Shown in pieces: positions 34,934 through 43,458 of a stretch of DNA of 64,000 bases. Within the stretch, counting starts at the first letter, position 1. Every line of letters begins with the position of its first letter. The stretch is from Brevibacterium sp. UCMA 11754 (GTDB taxonomy: Bacteria; Actinomycetota; Actinomycetes; Actinomycetales; Brevibacteriaceae). Below the pieces are notes generated by a model. That model saw nothing but the letters and a program-made list of their open reading frames with translations. It was not told the origin of the DNA and did not search any database. The stretch spans positions 372,001-436,000 of the forward strand of contig NZ_JACBOT010000001.1 of NCBI RefSeq assembly GCF_021532275.1. The letters are read 5' to 3'. Made by a program: the position numbers and the translations under genes.

Positions 34934-35917
34934 TCAGAACCAGGCGTCGGCGAGCAGCTTCAGGGAACGCTCCGCGACAGCAGGGTCATAGGCGTAAGTG
35001 ACGGTGATGAGCTCGTCTGCCCCGGTGCGCTCGACGAACTCCGACATCTGACGGGTCGCAGTCTCGGGTGAACCAACGGCGCTGATCTGGAGCATCGGGT
35101 TCTCACCGCCGCCGGCCAGCTCGCTCGGGTCGACCGGTGGTTGCAGCTGACGGCGGCGACCGCGGCCGATGTCGGCGAACATCTGCTTGACCGACGTGAA
35201 CTCGCGCTCAGCCTCTGCGTCAGTCTCTGCCACCATCACGTTGATGCCGGCCATGACGTAGGGCTTGTCGATCTGAGCGGTGGGCGCTTCGGTGGTGAAG
35301 GATTCACGGTAGACGCGGATTGCCGCATCGATCTGATCCGGAGCGAAGTGGGAGGCCAATGAGAACGGCAACCCCAATTGACCGGCGATCGCGGCGCCGT
35401 TCGTCGTCGAGCCCAGCACCCAGATGGGGACTTCGGTGTTGGCTGAGACAGCGGATTCGATCGGCATCGTATGCGCCTTGCCCTCGGAGCTGAACCAACC
35501 CTGCATGTCATAGATGTTCTGAGCAAAGGACTGCGGCTCAGCCGAGGAACGGCTGAGCGCCTGCGCTGTCATTCCATCGGTGCCCGGCGCACGTCCCAAC
35601 CCCAGATCGATGCGATCGCCATGTATGTTGGCCAGCGTTCCATACTGCTCGGCGACCATGAGCGGAGCATGGTTGGGCAGCATCACTCCGCCTGAGCCCA
35701 CACGGATCTTCTCGGTCACCGAGGCGGCCTGGGAGATGAGCAGTGACGTGGCACTCGCGGCCAGCCCCATGGTGTTGTGGTGCTCTGCGAACCACAGCCG
35801 CCGATAGCCCAGCTCATCAGCAACACGTGCCGCGCTCATCGAGGCATCGATGGCCTCACGAGCGGTGGATCCGTCACGGATGGGGACGAGATCGAGAATA
35901 TTCAGTGGAATGGACAA
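34934..35917 (-). CDS. LLM-class flavin-dependent oxidoreductase (luciferase-like)
   Basis: 327 residues. It shows the bacterial-luciferase fold: NILDLVPIRDGSTAREAIDA, YRRLWFAEHHNTMGLAASAT, RVGSGGVMLPNHAPLMVAEQ, DLGLGRAPGTD and VPIWVLGSTTNGAAIAGQLG. The subgroup (MsnO8/YvbT-like) uses FMN or F420 for monooxygenation. The TTG at 35917 gives the family N-terminus and has AAGGA 10 nt upstream; a TTG at 35968 is an alternative with no good site. It is transcribed with the MerR gene. Confidence 0.87.
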   Translation of the reverse strand: MSIPLNILDLVPIRDGSTAREAIDASMSAARVADELGYRRLWFAEHHNTMGLAASATSLLISQAASVTEKIRVGSGGVMLPNHAPLMVAEQYGTLANIHGDRIDLGLGRAPGTDGMTAQALSRSSAEPQSFAQNIYDMQGWFSSEGKAHTMPIESAVSANTEVPIWVLGSTTNGAAIAGQLGLPFSLASHFAPDQIDAAIRVYRESFTTEAPTAQIDKPYVMAGINVMVAETDAEAEREFTSVKQMFADIGRGRRRQLQPPVDPSELAGGGENPMLQISAVGSPETATRQMSEFVERTGADELITVTYAYDPAVAERSLKLLADAWF

Positions 35918-36012
35918 AGTAGTGAGGTCCTTCGGACGAGGGTGTAATAGATCAGTCGTTAAGGACAACAGCCACCGCGCGAGGTTCTATTCCGCAATCG
36001 CGTCCGGACGCA

Positions 36013-36048
36013 GTGAGGCCCCGAGCACATATGCGCTCGGGGCCTCAC
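36013..36048. terminator. Hairpin terminator downstream of the CopC-like gene
   Basis: GTGAGGCCCCGAGC pairs with GCTCGGGGCCTCAC over 14 bp with an 8-base loop. It lies between the end of the CopC-like gene and the start of the LLM gene. Confidence 0.8.
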
Positions 36049-36091
36049 CGTCAGATCAGTGCTGATCGCTTATGTCAGCGTCAAATCAGTC

Positions 36092-36742
36092 TCACTCGTT
36101 CTTCGGACCATCGCCGGAGTCATCACTATTGGTGGTCCCGGGCAGGCCCTGGGCCTTGCGGCGCATGAGGAGGACGACGATGACGATGATGGCCAGGCCA
36201 CCAACGCCCAGCAGAACGATCATCGGGGTCGACATGCCGGAATCGCTTCCGGTGGATTCTCCGATCTCGCCGCGCTCTTCGGTGTCCTTGCCCGGTTCGT
36301 CGACGACGCCGCCGCCGAGTCCGGCCTGCGAGGACTGCTCAACGGAGCCGCCTGCGCCCTCGGCGTCGGCGATTTTGAAGTCGAAGTCACCGGAGATCGG
36401 GTGACCGTCGGAGGACACAACGCGCCAGGTGACCTTGTAGTCGCCGGGCTTGAGGTTGTCGGGCAATGCAACGGTGAGCTTCTTGCCGTCAACAGCGAGT
36501 TCACCTGCGGAGACGTTCTTGCCGTCGATGACGACCTTGACCTCGGAGCCGACCTCCTGAACTTCGCCGGAGAAGGTCATCTCGATCCATTCCGGCTGCT
36601 GGTCGACCGTCGTTCCGTCCTCGGGATTCGAGGAGACGAGCTGGTCATGAGCACTGGCCGGGGCAAAAGCAAATACACTCAAGGCAGCCACCAGCAGGGC
36701 AGCGAAGCCAAGCTTGAGAGCGGACCACTGTGTTCGAGTCAT
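36092..36742 (-). CDS. CopC-domain copper resistance-like surface protein
   Basis: 216 residues. Signal peptide (WSALKLGFAALLVAALSVFA, cut after ASA) leaves an N-terminal His (HDQLVSSNPEDG), the typical CopC copper ligand. The CopC beta-barrel ends KVTWRVVSSDGHPISGDFDF, with a second conserved His. A Gly/Glu/Ser-rich linker and a C-terminal helix (MIVLLGVGGLAIIVIVVLLM) with RRK anchor it outside the membrane. The ATG at 36742 has GGAG 9 nt upstream. No CopD partner is adjacent. Confidence 0.9.
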   Translation of the reverse strand: MTRTQWSALKLGFAALLVAALSVFAFAPASAHDQLVSSNPEDGTTVDQQPEWIEMTFSGEVQEVGSEVKVVIDGKNVSAGELAVDGKKLTVALPDNLKPGDYKVTWRVVSSDGHPISGDFDFKIADAEGAGGSVEQSSQAGLGGGVVDEPGKDTEERGEIGESTGSDSGMSTPMIVLLGVGGLAIIVIVVLLMRRKAQGLPGTTNSDDSGDGPKNE

Positions 36743-36775
36743 GTCAGTTTTCTCCTTCAAAAATTACCTTCAGTA

Positions 36776-37288
36776 TCACCGAGTCTGCTCGGCCACAGAG
36801 TGCAGATAATCCGTGAGTCCCGGCACGGACACTTCTATTATCTCAAGAGTTTCTTCGAAATGCTTTAATTGCCCCGCCCACGGGTCGGGAACATCCGGTG
36901 CGGGAGCATCGACAGCCTTCTCCGCAGCCACCCGCGGATCGAATTCGCGCAGCATACGCAGCTGCGGGCGCACCTCGGCGGGGAGGTCTGCGATGAGGTT
37001 CTGCAGAGCTCGGTAGTGCCTGCGGGTCATCGCGATGGCCACGTCACGTTCGGCCAACCATTCGGAGGTGATTTGGCGCGCCACGTGATCCTCGGTCCGG
37101 TAGCCGGCGGTCTTCAGCACCCGCGCCTGAGTGGGGTCGATAGGGTTGCCGGCCTCTTCATCGCTGATGCCGGCGGAGTCCACGACCGCCTCGGCGCCGC
37201 TTCGTTCCAGGTGGCTCTGGAGCACGCGTTCGGCCGTGACCGAACGACAGATATTGCCCGTGCACACGAACACCACGGATGCCGCCAT
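36776..37288 (-). CDS. Low-molecular-weight protein tyrosine phosphatase family protein
   Basis: 170 residues. The P-loop VCTGNICRS (C-x5-R with Ser) is at the N-terminus and the general-acid Asp is in VPDPWAG near residue 140. The family dephosphorylates tyrosine residues or, in related forms, reduces arsenate; the DPW motif favours phosphatase. AGGAGG lies 8 nt before the ATG at 37288, and the longer upstream frame has no conservation. It is 33 bases upstream of the CopC-like gene on the same strand. Confidence 0.9.
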   Translation of the reverse strand: MAASVVFVCTGNICRSVTAERVLQSHLERSGAEAVVDSAGISDEEAGNPIDPTQARVLKTAGYRTEDHVARQITSEWLAERDVAIAMTRRHYRALQNLIADLPAEVRPQLRMLREFDPRVAAEKAVDAPAPDVPDPWAGQLKHFEETLEIIEVSVPGLTDYLHSVAEQTR

Positions 37289-37385
37289 TGTGCGTTCCTC
37301 CTCATCGACCCGATACCCACAGCTGCGGTGGGCCACCAGCGCATGCGCATCGGAAAATCCTGACCATTGTCCTTGTTGATCACGA

Positions 37386-37391
37386 TACTGT
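37386..37391 (+). promoter_or_regulatory. -10 hexamer TACTGT, leaderless M13 peptidase promoter
   Basis: TACTGT is followed by six bases and the ATG at 37398; no ribosome site is visible. Confidence 0.35.
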
Positions 37392-37397
37392 TGCACC

Positions 37398-39344
37398 ATG
37401 ACATCTGTTACATCGAACGCTTCGGCGCGCCCTCAGGACGATCTGTTCCGCTACATCAACGGCGAATGGATCGACTCGTTCACCATCCCCGACGACCGTG
37501 CCGGCGACGGCGCGATGCGCGAACTCTTCGACACCGCAGAGACCAAGGTCCGCGACATCATCACCGCCGTCTCCGACGCCCCGCAGGAGCCGGGCAGCGA
37601 AGGCCAGAAGGTCGCGGACGTGTTTTCCTCGTTCATGGATCTCGACCAGATCAACTCGCTCGGAGTCACTCCCCTCGATTCCTCCTTCGCCGCCATCGAC
37701 GCGGCCGAGGACAAATCCGAGCTGGCGAATCTGCTCGGCCGCCTCGAGACCGAAGGCGTCGGCGGTGTCCTCGGCGGCTACGTCACCGCCGATGCGAAGG
37801 ACTCCGACATCTACGCCCTCTACCTCGTTCAGGCCGGCATCTCCCTGCCCGACGAGGACTACTACTTCAACGATGACCACGCCGAGGTGCGTGTGAAGTT
37901 CGTCGAGCACGTGAAGAAGATGTCCGCCCTCGGCGGGATCGGTGCCAAGAGCGGAATCTCCGACACCGAGGTGGCCGCCAAGGTGATGGCGTTCGAAACC
38001 GCCCTTGCCCGCCACCACTGGGACCGGGTCGCCTGCCGTGAGGCGGAGAAGACCTACAACAAGCTCACCCTCGATGAGCTGCGCAAGCTGGGCCCCGGCT
38101 TCGACTTCGACTCCTGGTTCTCTTCGCTGGCCGCCGACGTCGACGGTGAACTGACCTACCTGGTCATCGGCCAGCCCTCCTTCGTCACCGGCATGGCCGA
38201 GGTGTGGGAGCGCACCGACATCGAGACGATCAAGACCTGGCTGCGCTTCTCCGTCCTCTCGGACACGGCCTCGCTGCTGACCGATGAGATCGTCGAGGAG
38301 AACTTCGACTTCAACGCCCGCACCCTCTCGGGCACCCCTGCTCTGCGGGAGCGCTGGAAGCGCGGTGTCGGACTGGTGCAGGGCCTCCTCGGCGAGGCTG
38401 TGGGCAAACTCTATGTCGCACAGGAATTCCCACCGGCTGCCAAGGACGCGATCGACCACCTCGTCGAGATGCTCATCAAGGCCTATGACAAGTCGATCAA
38501 CGAGCTCGATTGGATGAGCGCGGAGACGAAGAAGAAGGCCCTGGTCAAGCTCTCGAAGTTCACGCCGAAGGTCGGCTACCCCGAGGTGTGGCGCGAATAC
38601 CCGGCCGCGATCGACTCCTCGGACCTGGTCGGCAATGTACGTCGCTGCTCCCGCGCGGAGCACGTGCGCCAGATCAAGCGCATCGGCAAGGAGATCGACC
38701 GGACTGAGTGGCTGATGACGCCGCAGACCGTCAACGCCTACTACCACCCGGTGATGAACGAGATCGTCTTCCCGGCCGCGATCCTGCAGCCGCCGTTCTT
38801 CGACGCCTCCGGTGATGTGGCGGCGAACTTCGGTGCCATCGGCGCGGTCATCGGCCACGAGATCGGCCACGGCTTCGACGACCAGGGTTCGCGCTACGAC
38901 GGCGACGGCAACCTCGTCGACTGGTGGACGGCCGAGGATCGGGAGCGCTTCGAGGAGCGCACCAACGCCCTCATCGCCCAGTACGAGGCCCTGGTTCCGG
39001 CCGGCCTCGAATCATCACAGCATGTCAACGGCGCGCTGACCGTGGGTGAGAACATCGGCGACCTGGGCGGACTGTCCATCGGCTGGAAGGCACTCGAGCT
39101 GGAGTTGGGTCGGGTGCCGTCTTCCGACGAGGCCGCGACGTTCTTCGAAGCCTGGGCCAAGGCCTGGCGGGCGAAGATGCGCACCGAGGAGCGCGTGCGA
39201 CGGCTGAGCATCGACCCCCACGCACCGGAGGAATTCCGCTGCAACCAGGTCGTGAAGAACATGACCGCCTTCCACGACACCTACGGCGTGGGCGAGTCGG
39301 AAGGCATGTACCTGGCCCCTGAGGAGCGCGTCACCATCTGGTGA
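37398..39344 (+). CDS. M13-family zinc metallopeptidase (neprilysin/PepO-like)
   Basis: 648 residues. Zinc-binding helix VIGHEIGHGFDDQG (HExxH) is near residues 490-503 and the third ligand motif GENIGDLGG follows about 65 residues later; NAYYHPVMNEIVFPAAILQP is the family's substrate-binding segment. There is no signal peptide (start MTSVTSNASARPQDDLFRYI), so it should be cytosolic and degrade peptides. A remarkable 27-bp hairpin ends the unit. Confidence 0.95.
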   Translation: MTSVTSNASARPQDDLFRYINGEWIDSFTIPDDRAGDGAMRELFDTAETKVRDIITAVSDAPQEPGSEGQKVADVFSSFMDLDQINSLGVTPLDSSFAAIDAAEDKSELANLLGRLETEGVGGVLGGYVTADAKDSDIYALYLVQAGISLPDEDYYFNDDHAEVRVKFVEHVKKMSALGGIGAKSGISDTEVAAKVMAFETALARHHWDRVACREAEKTYNKLTLDELRKLGPGFDFDSWFSSLAADVDGELTYLVIGQPSFVTGMAEVWERTDIETIKTWLRFSVLSDTASLLTDEIVEENFDFNARTLSGTPALRERWKRGVGLVQGLLGEAVGKLYVAQEFPPAAKDAIDHLVEMLIKAYDKSINELDWMSAETKKKALVKLSKFTPKVGYPEVWREYPAAIDSSDLVGNVRRCSRAEHVRQIKRIGKEIDRTEWLMTPQTVNAYYHPVMNEIVFPAAILQPPFFDASGDVAANFGAIGAVIGHEIGHGFDDQGSRYDGDGNLVDWWTAEDRERFEERTNALIAQYEALVPAGLESSQHVNGALTVGENIGDLGGLSIGWKALELELGRVPSSDEAATFFEAWAKAWRAKMRTEERVRRLSIDPHAPEEFRCNQVVKNMTAFHDTYGVGESEGMYLAPEERVTIW

Positions 39345-39400
39345 GCAGGTTGCCCTGCCAGGCAGGCGAGCTGGACTTACTGGCCGGGTTTGCCCACTAA

Positions 39401-39460
39401 AACTACCTGACGGCGGCCCAGATACCTTGTGCGAGGTATCTGGGCCGCCGTCAGGTAGTT
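39401..39460. terminator. 27-bp perfect hairpin between convergent genes
   Basis: The left arm, starting AACTACCTGACGG, pairs base for base with the right arm ending CCGTCAGGTAGTT over 27 bp; the loop is 6 bases (TGTGCG). It lies between the M13 peptidase and DUF1684 gene ends and can serve both. Confidence 0.9.
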
Positions 39461-39528
39461 GTGGGAGAGTATCGGCGCTCAGCGGCGCTGCGCGTTCAGT
39501 GGTGGTGCGCTTTCAGTGGTGGTGTTGC

Positions 39529-41043
39529 TCAGCGGTGCTGGCGGATGAGGCAGACCATGCGGTAGTCGAACTCTTCCCAGCTGGCGATCGGGGCGTTCGA
39601 CTCCATGGCCGCCTCGAACTCTTCGATCTCCTCGAAGTCCGACTCCAGCGGGATATCGTAGGACATCTCGATGTAGATGAGTCCGCTCGCATCGGTGTGC
39701 GCAACGTCGAATCCGGCGTTCTGCGGCGTCAGCTCATTATTCATCACGATGAGCAGCTTGCCGTCGGTACCCGCGTACTCTTCCTCGATGCCGTCGACGT
39801 ACCCCTCGGATTCGCGCAGTTCGCGCTGGGCTCGGATGACGAACTCGGCATACGCGCCGATGCCGATCACGGGGATGCGGGAGGTCAGGGCCTCGGTCGC
39901 GACCTTGATCAGGCGCGACCTCGCCTTGCGCGTCAGCGGCGCGACATCGCCTCCGGACATGGCGACGCCGTCGAAGCCGACCAGCGATTGAGCGCTGTGT
40001 TCGTGGTTCGGGTTGAGCAGCGTGGTGTCGAGTCCGAAGCGGGCGTACCACGGCCGGGTCACCTCGGCGCTCTTTTCGTCCCACCACACGTAGAACAGGA
40101 ACGGCACGTTGATGCCGGCTTCCGAGAAGTAGAACGGCGGGGTACGCTCCCCCGCGGTGACCTCGAAGGGAACGATGTTGCCCTCGATCGGCGCCGGGCA
40201 GGTGGCGAAGGCAGTGAACGCGAACGGGTAGTTGACGGCTCGGTTGAAGTCGACGACCAGTGAGCCGTCATGGTTCGGCACACCCAGGTCGAGGGTCCTC
40301 CACGCGGGTGTGGAGACGCCATTCGTGGAGTCGTGGAAGTCGAGCTGCAGCCCGCTGGCGGGGTTGCCTGTGGCCAAGAGCTTCACCTCGCCTGCCTCAC
40401 TTGTGAAGGAGACGGTGCCTACTGCCGGAGTCAGCACGTTCAGGTCGTCCTGCGCCGTGTTGATCTCGTGCACTTCAGGTTTCTCGAAGGGAGTGAACTT
40501 GGCGAGGAACACGAAGCTGGGATTCGGGTCGAAGACGGGAACTTCGAAGAACTTGCCCAGCAGCGGCGACTTGGAATCGCGCACCCGGATTCCGATGCGT
40601 CCGGCACGGTCGATGAGTTCGTAGAGCACATTGCCGACTGTGAACCATTGGAGGGACCCACCAGTCGGCAGCTTCGCGCTGAATCCGTTCTCTTCGACCC
40701 GCACCTCGGGCCCTGCGATCTCGGTAATCTTCGGCAGAATCGTGGTGTCGCTCGGCACCGAAGCCGAGCTGGAAGGAGACGCAGCATTGGTGTTCGGGCC
40801 CGCCTCGGCGGACTTGCTCATGAGGTCGAAGGTCGCGGCAGCGGGACCGGCTTTGATCCCAGGCTCAAGGGCCACACTGACCCACCCGTCATCGTCGACG
40901 GTGAAGGTGCCGGGAGCGTCGGGCCAGGTCGTCGTGTCTTCGAGCCAGTGCAGACCGGACACGCTCAGCCAGCCGAAGGGAGTCGCAAGTGCCGAGTTCC
41001 TCGAATCCCGCCAGGTGTTCCATTCGGTCACGAACTGGTTCAC
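39529..41043 (-). CDS. DUF1684 protein with a ~200-residue C-terminal extension
   Basis: 504 residues from the GTG at 41043 (GGAG 8 nt upstream). Residues 1-300 match DUF1684: WRDSRNSALATPFGWLSVSG, LHWLE, RAGRIGIRVRDSKSPLLGKF, DFNRAVNYPFAFTAFATCPA and the end PFEVTAGER. A normal DUF1684 protein stops there. Here about 204 residues follow (YVWWDEKSAEVTRPWYARFG; VVAPLTRK-like basic turn; GIGAYAEFVIRAQRELRESE; LLIVMNNELTPQNAGFDVAH) that I do not recognise. There is also a Ser/Ala-rich insert near residue 80. No signal peptide. Confidence 0.8.
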   Translation of the reverse strand: MNQFVTEWNTWRDSRNSALATPFGWLSVSGLHWLEDTTTWPDAPGTFTVDDDGWVSVALEPGIKAGPAAATFDLMSKSAEAGPNTNAASPSSSASVPSDTTILPKITEIAGPEVRVEENGFSAKLPTGGSLQWFTVGNVLYELIDRAGRIGIRVRDSKSPLLGKFFEVPVFDPNPSFVFLAKFTPFEKPEVHEINTAQDDLNVLTPAVGTVSFTSEAGEVKLLATGNPASGLQLDFHDSTNGVSTPAWRTLDLGVPNHDGSLVVDFNRAVNYPFAFTAFATCPAPIEGNIVPFEVTAGERTPPFYFSEAGINVPFLFYVWWDEKSAEVTRPWYARFGLDTTLLNPNHEHSAQSLVGFDGVAMSGGDVAPLTRKARSRLIKVATEALTSRIPVIGIGAYAEFVIRAQRELRESEGYVDGIEEEYAGTDGKLLIVMNNELTPQNAGFDVAHTDASGLIYIEMSYDIPLESDFEEIEEFEAAMESNAPIASWEEFDYRMVCLIRQHR

Positions 41044-41074
41044 TTCGAACACTCCTTGCATTGCATTGTTTCTT

Positions 41075-41113
41075 GGCGCTGGTTCACGGCGCTGGTTCAC
41101 GGCGCTGGTTCTC
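41075..41113. repeat. Three tandem 13-bp units GGCGCTGGTTCAC
   Basis: Two perfect copies and a third ending CTC lie between the DUF1684 start and the aminopeptidase promoter. They are short and may influence the divergent promoters; no function is known. Confidence 0.8.
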
Positions 41114-41234
41114 GGGTGATGGTCGGCGCAGCCCGAGCGGTCGATGGCTCCTGAGGCACCAGCCCCCTCACCCGCTGACGTGTCGACGCGGCCTCGAAAA
41201 CCAATGCCCTTGTGGCCAAAGCTACCGCAAACGA

Positions 41235-41240
41235 TAGGCT
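41235..41240 (+). promoter_or_regulatory. -10 hexamer TAGGCT, leaderless aminopeptidase promoter
   Basis: TAGGCT is followed by six bases and the ATG at 41247. It decides for 41247 over the in-frame GTG at 41241. Confidence 0.45.
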
Positions 41241-41246
41241 GTGAAA

Positions 41247-42626
41247 ATGAGTGCATCGCCCGTGAGACCACGTACGAAAACCCAGGTCGCAGCCGATCTG
41301 GCAGACTTCATCAGTTCTTCTCCCAGTTCCTATCATGCCACCGCGACGGCGGCTGCACGATTTGAGGCCGCAGGTTTCCTCCGACTCGATGAGCGCGAGA
41401 AATGGTCTCTCGAGCCTGGCCAGAGCCACTATGTCATTCGTGACGGTGCGATCATCGCATGGCGGACTCCGGCAAGCAAAGTCGGTGCCTCCGCCGCCGG
41501 CGCGGATGAAGCGTCCAGCGATTCGAGTGAACTTTTCAGCAACTCGGGTGGACTGCCCGGCACGGTTCCCGGCTTTCGCGTGTTCGGTTCTCACACGGAC
41601 TCCCCAGCCTTCAAGCTCAAGCCGGGCGAGGAGTTCACCGCTGAGGGAACTCGCCAGATCGGCGTCGAGATCTACGGCGGGCCGCTGCTCAACTCGTGGC
41701 TCGACCGGGAGCTCGCGCTGGCTGGGCAGCTCAGCCTCGCCGACGGTTCCGCCGTCCTCGCGCAGACCCCGCCCATCGCGCGCATCCCACAGCTGGCCAT
41801 CCACCTCGACCGCCAGGTCAATGACGGCCTGACGCTGGACAAGCAGCGCCACACGACCCCCATCATCGGCTTGGCAGGTCTGGCTGAAGCCGAAGTCATC
41901 GAGATTCTCGCCGCCTTCGCCGAGGTGGATCCGGAGCAGGTCGTGGGACACGACGTCTACACGATCCCCGTTCAGTCCCCCGGGCTCTTCGGTGCCCAGG
42001 AGGAGTTCTTCGCCGCGCCGAGGTTGGACAACCTGTTGTCTGTCCACGCAGGTGTCTCCGCGTTGGTCGAGGTCGATGCTGCGTCGCTGGATTCCGTCGC
42101 GCTCTTCGCCGGGTTCGACCATGAGGAGATCGGGTCGAGTTCACGCTCCGGTGCCTGCGGGCCCTTCCTCGCCGACGTCACCGAGCGCATCATCGCCTCC
42201 CTGGTCCCAGGGTCGACGCGCAGCGACTACTTGGCTGCACTGGCCTCGTCGATCTGTGTGTCCTCCGACGCGGGGCATGCGGCCCACCCGAACTATCCGG
42301 AACGTCACGACCCTCATGTCCGCCCCCGCCTCGGCGGCGGTCCGCTGCTGAAGCTCAACGCCCAACAGCGCTACGCCACGGACGCGGTGGGCACCGCCGC
42401 CTGGTCGCAGGCATGTGCGGCGGCCGGTGTCGAGTACCAGAACTTCGTGTCGAACAACGCGATGCCCTGCGGGTCGACGATCGGCCCGCTGACCGCAACC
42501 CGCCTCGGCATGACCACCGTCGATGTGGGCCCGGCACTGTATTCGATGCACTCGGCCCGCGAAATGGTCGCCATCGAGGATGTCGTGGCGCTGGGTGCGG
42601 CTGCGAAGGCGTTCCTGCAGGGGTGA
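41247..42626 (+). CDS. M18-family aspartyl aminopeptidase
   Basis: 459 residues. Metal-site landmarks: FGSHTDSPAFKLKP (His and Asp), GFDHEEIGSSSRSGACG with the catalytic Glu pair, SSDAGHAAHPNYPERHDP with ligands Asp/His, and the C-terminal MPCGSTIGPLTATRLGMTTV and YSMHSAREM with the last His. It removes N-terminal acidic residues from peptides in the cytosol. A short Ala/Ser-rich insert lies near residue 85. It is divergent from the DUF1684 gene. Confidence 0.95.
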   Translation: MSASPVRPRTKTQVAADLADFISSSPSSYHATATAAARFEAAGFLRLDEREKWSLEPGQSHYVIRDGAIIAWRTPASKVGASAAGADEASSDSSELFSNSGGLPGTVPGFRVFGSHTDSPAFKLKPGEEFTAEGTRQIGVEIYGGPLLNSWLDRELALAGQLSLADGSAVLAQTPPIARIPQLAIHLDRQVNDGLTLDKQRHTTPIIGLAGLAEAEVIEILAAFAEVDPEQVVGHDVYTIPVQSPGLFGAQEEFFAAPRLDNLLSVHAGVSALVEVDAASLDSVALFAGFDHEEIGSSSRSGACGPFLADVTERIIASLVPGSTRSDYLAALASSICVSSDAGHAAHPNYPERHDPHVRPRLGGGPLLKLNAQQRYATDAVGTAAWSQACAAAGVEYQNFVSNNAMPCGSTIGPLTATRLGMTTVDVGPALYSMHSAREMVAIEDVVALGAAAKAFLQG

Positions 42627-42691
42627 GCGCGGAGCCGCGAGGGTGAGCTGAGTCGTTCTTGCGGGGCAGTCCGGGGAGTTTCCGCGAAGCG

Positions 42692-42697
42692 TAACCT
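42692..42697 (+). promoter_or_regulatory. -10 hexamer TAACCT, leaderless GNAT promoter
   Basis: TAACCT is followed by six bases and the ATG at 42704, choosing it over the TTG at 42701. Confidence 0.4.
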
Positions 42698-42703
42698 GGA
42701 TTG

Positions 42704-43300
42704 ATGTTGCCGCATGAGCTGCCGGTGTCGCCGGGAGAATGGCCCCGCAGCGTGGGCTCTCTCACGCTGTCTCTGCCTGATCCCGAGGGCGTCGATGCCG
42801 TATTGCGTTGGCGCAATGATCCAGCGGTGACGGAATGGCTGATCCAAACGCGCATCAACCCCGACTCATTGAAGAAGGAATGGCTGAGCAGCCTCACCAA
42901 TCCTCTGCAGCATGTTGTCATCGCGTGGCTCGGTGATGAGGTGGTCGCCTCAGGGTCGCTGTGGATCGTCGACGGCATGGGCCAGACCCATGGGGATCCC
43001 GAGGCCTACAGCAGCCGCGAGGCAGGCATCGACTATCTGGTCGATCCTCGCCACCGCGGTCGAGGGTTCGCCAGTCGAATCGCAGGAGTGATGCTTGGTC
43101 TGGCTTTCGACGAATTCCATCTGCGACGAGTGACTGCGGGCTGCTTCGCCGACAACCATGCCTCCCGACGCGTACTCGAGAAGTCGGGCATGCGGCTCGA
43201 ACAGTACGGAGTCCGCGACTCGTGACACGCCGACCACGGTTGGCTCGACGGCTGCACCTACGCGATACTCGCCGAGGAATGGACCTCGCCGAAGCTTTAG
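42704..43300 (+). pseudogene. GNAT-family N-acetyltransferase interrupted by an in-frame TGA
   Basis: The frame reads as a RimJ-like acetyltransferase: LPDPEGVDAVLRWRNDPAVT, IDYLVDPRHRGRGFASRIAG (acetyl-CoA loop R-G-x-G-F-A) and RVTAGCFADNHASRRVLEKS. It ends GVRDS then TGA at 43223-43225. In the same frame after that stop the sequence continues HADHGWLDGCTYAILAEEW to a TAG at 43298, exactly the expected family C-terminus, where Trp (TGG) would normally occupy the TGA position. One G-to-A change explains it. The product may be a truncated, possibly unstable enzyme of 173 residues. Confidence 0.85.
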
Positions 43301-43344
43301 GTGCAGCACCTCGGTGGACGTCGCGCCCGCCACACTCAAATGAA

Positions 43345-43396
43345 CAGGTTGCGGAGCAGTACACGGGTTGCAACTTGTGTACTGCTCCGCAGCCTG
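43345..43396. terminator. Hairpin terminator between GNAT and TAXI genes
   Basis: GCGGAGCAGTACAC (43351-43364) pairs perfectly with GTGTACTGCTCCGC (43377-43390), and the stem extends outward to about 20 bp with one G-U pair. The loop is 12 bases. Confidence 0.85.
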
Positions 43397-43458
43397 AGGC
43401 GGTCACTGGGAACTACCGCCGGAGCCCTCCCAGTGAACTTCCGATTCAGCCCACCTGT

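Noticed and set aside
37380..38870. 496-codon open frame antisense to the M13 peptidase gene
   Set aside because: The plus-strand frame has HExxH and GENIGDLGG in the right order; the antisense frame is a product of strong GC bias at third positions and has no family motif.
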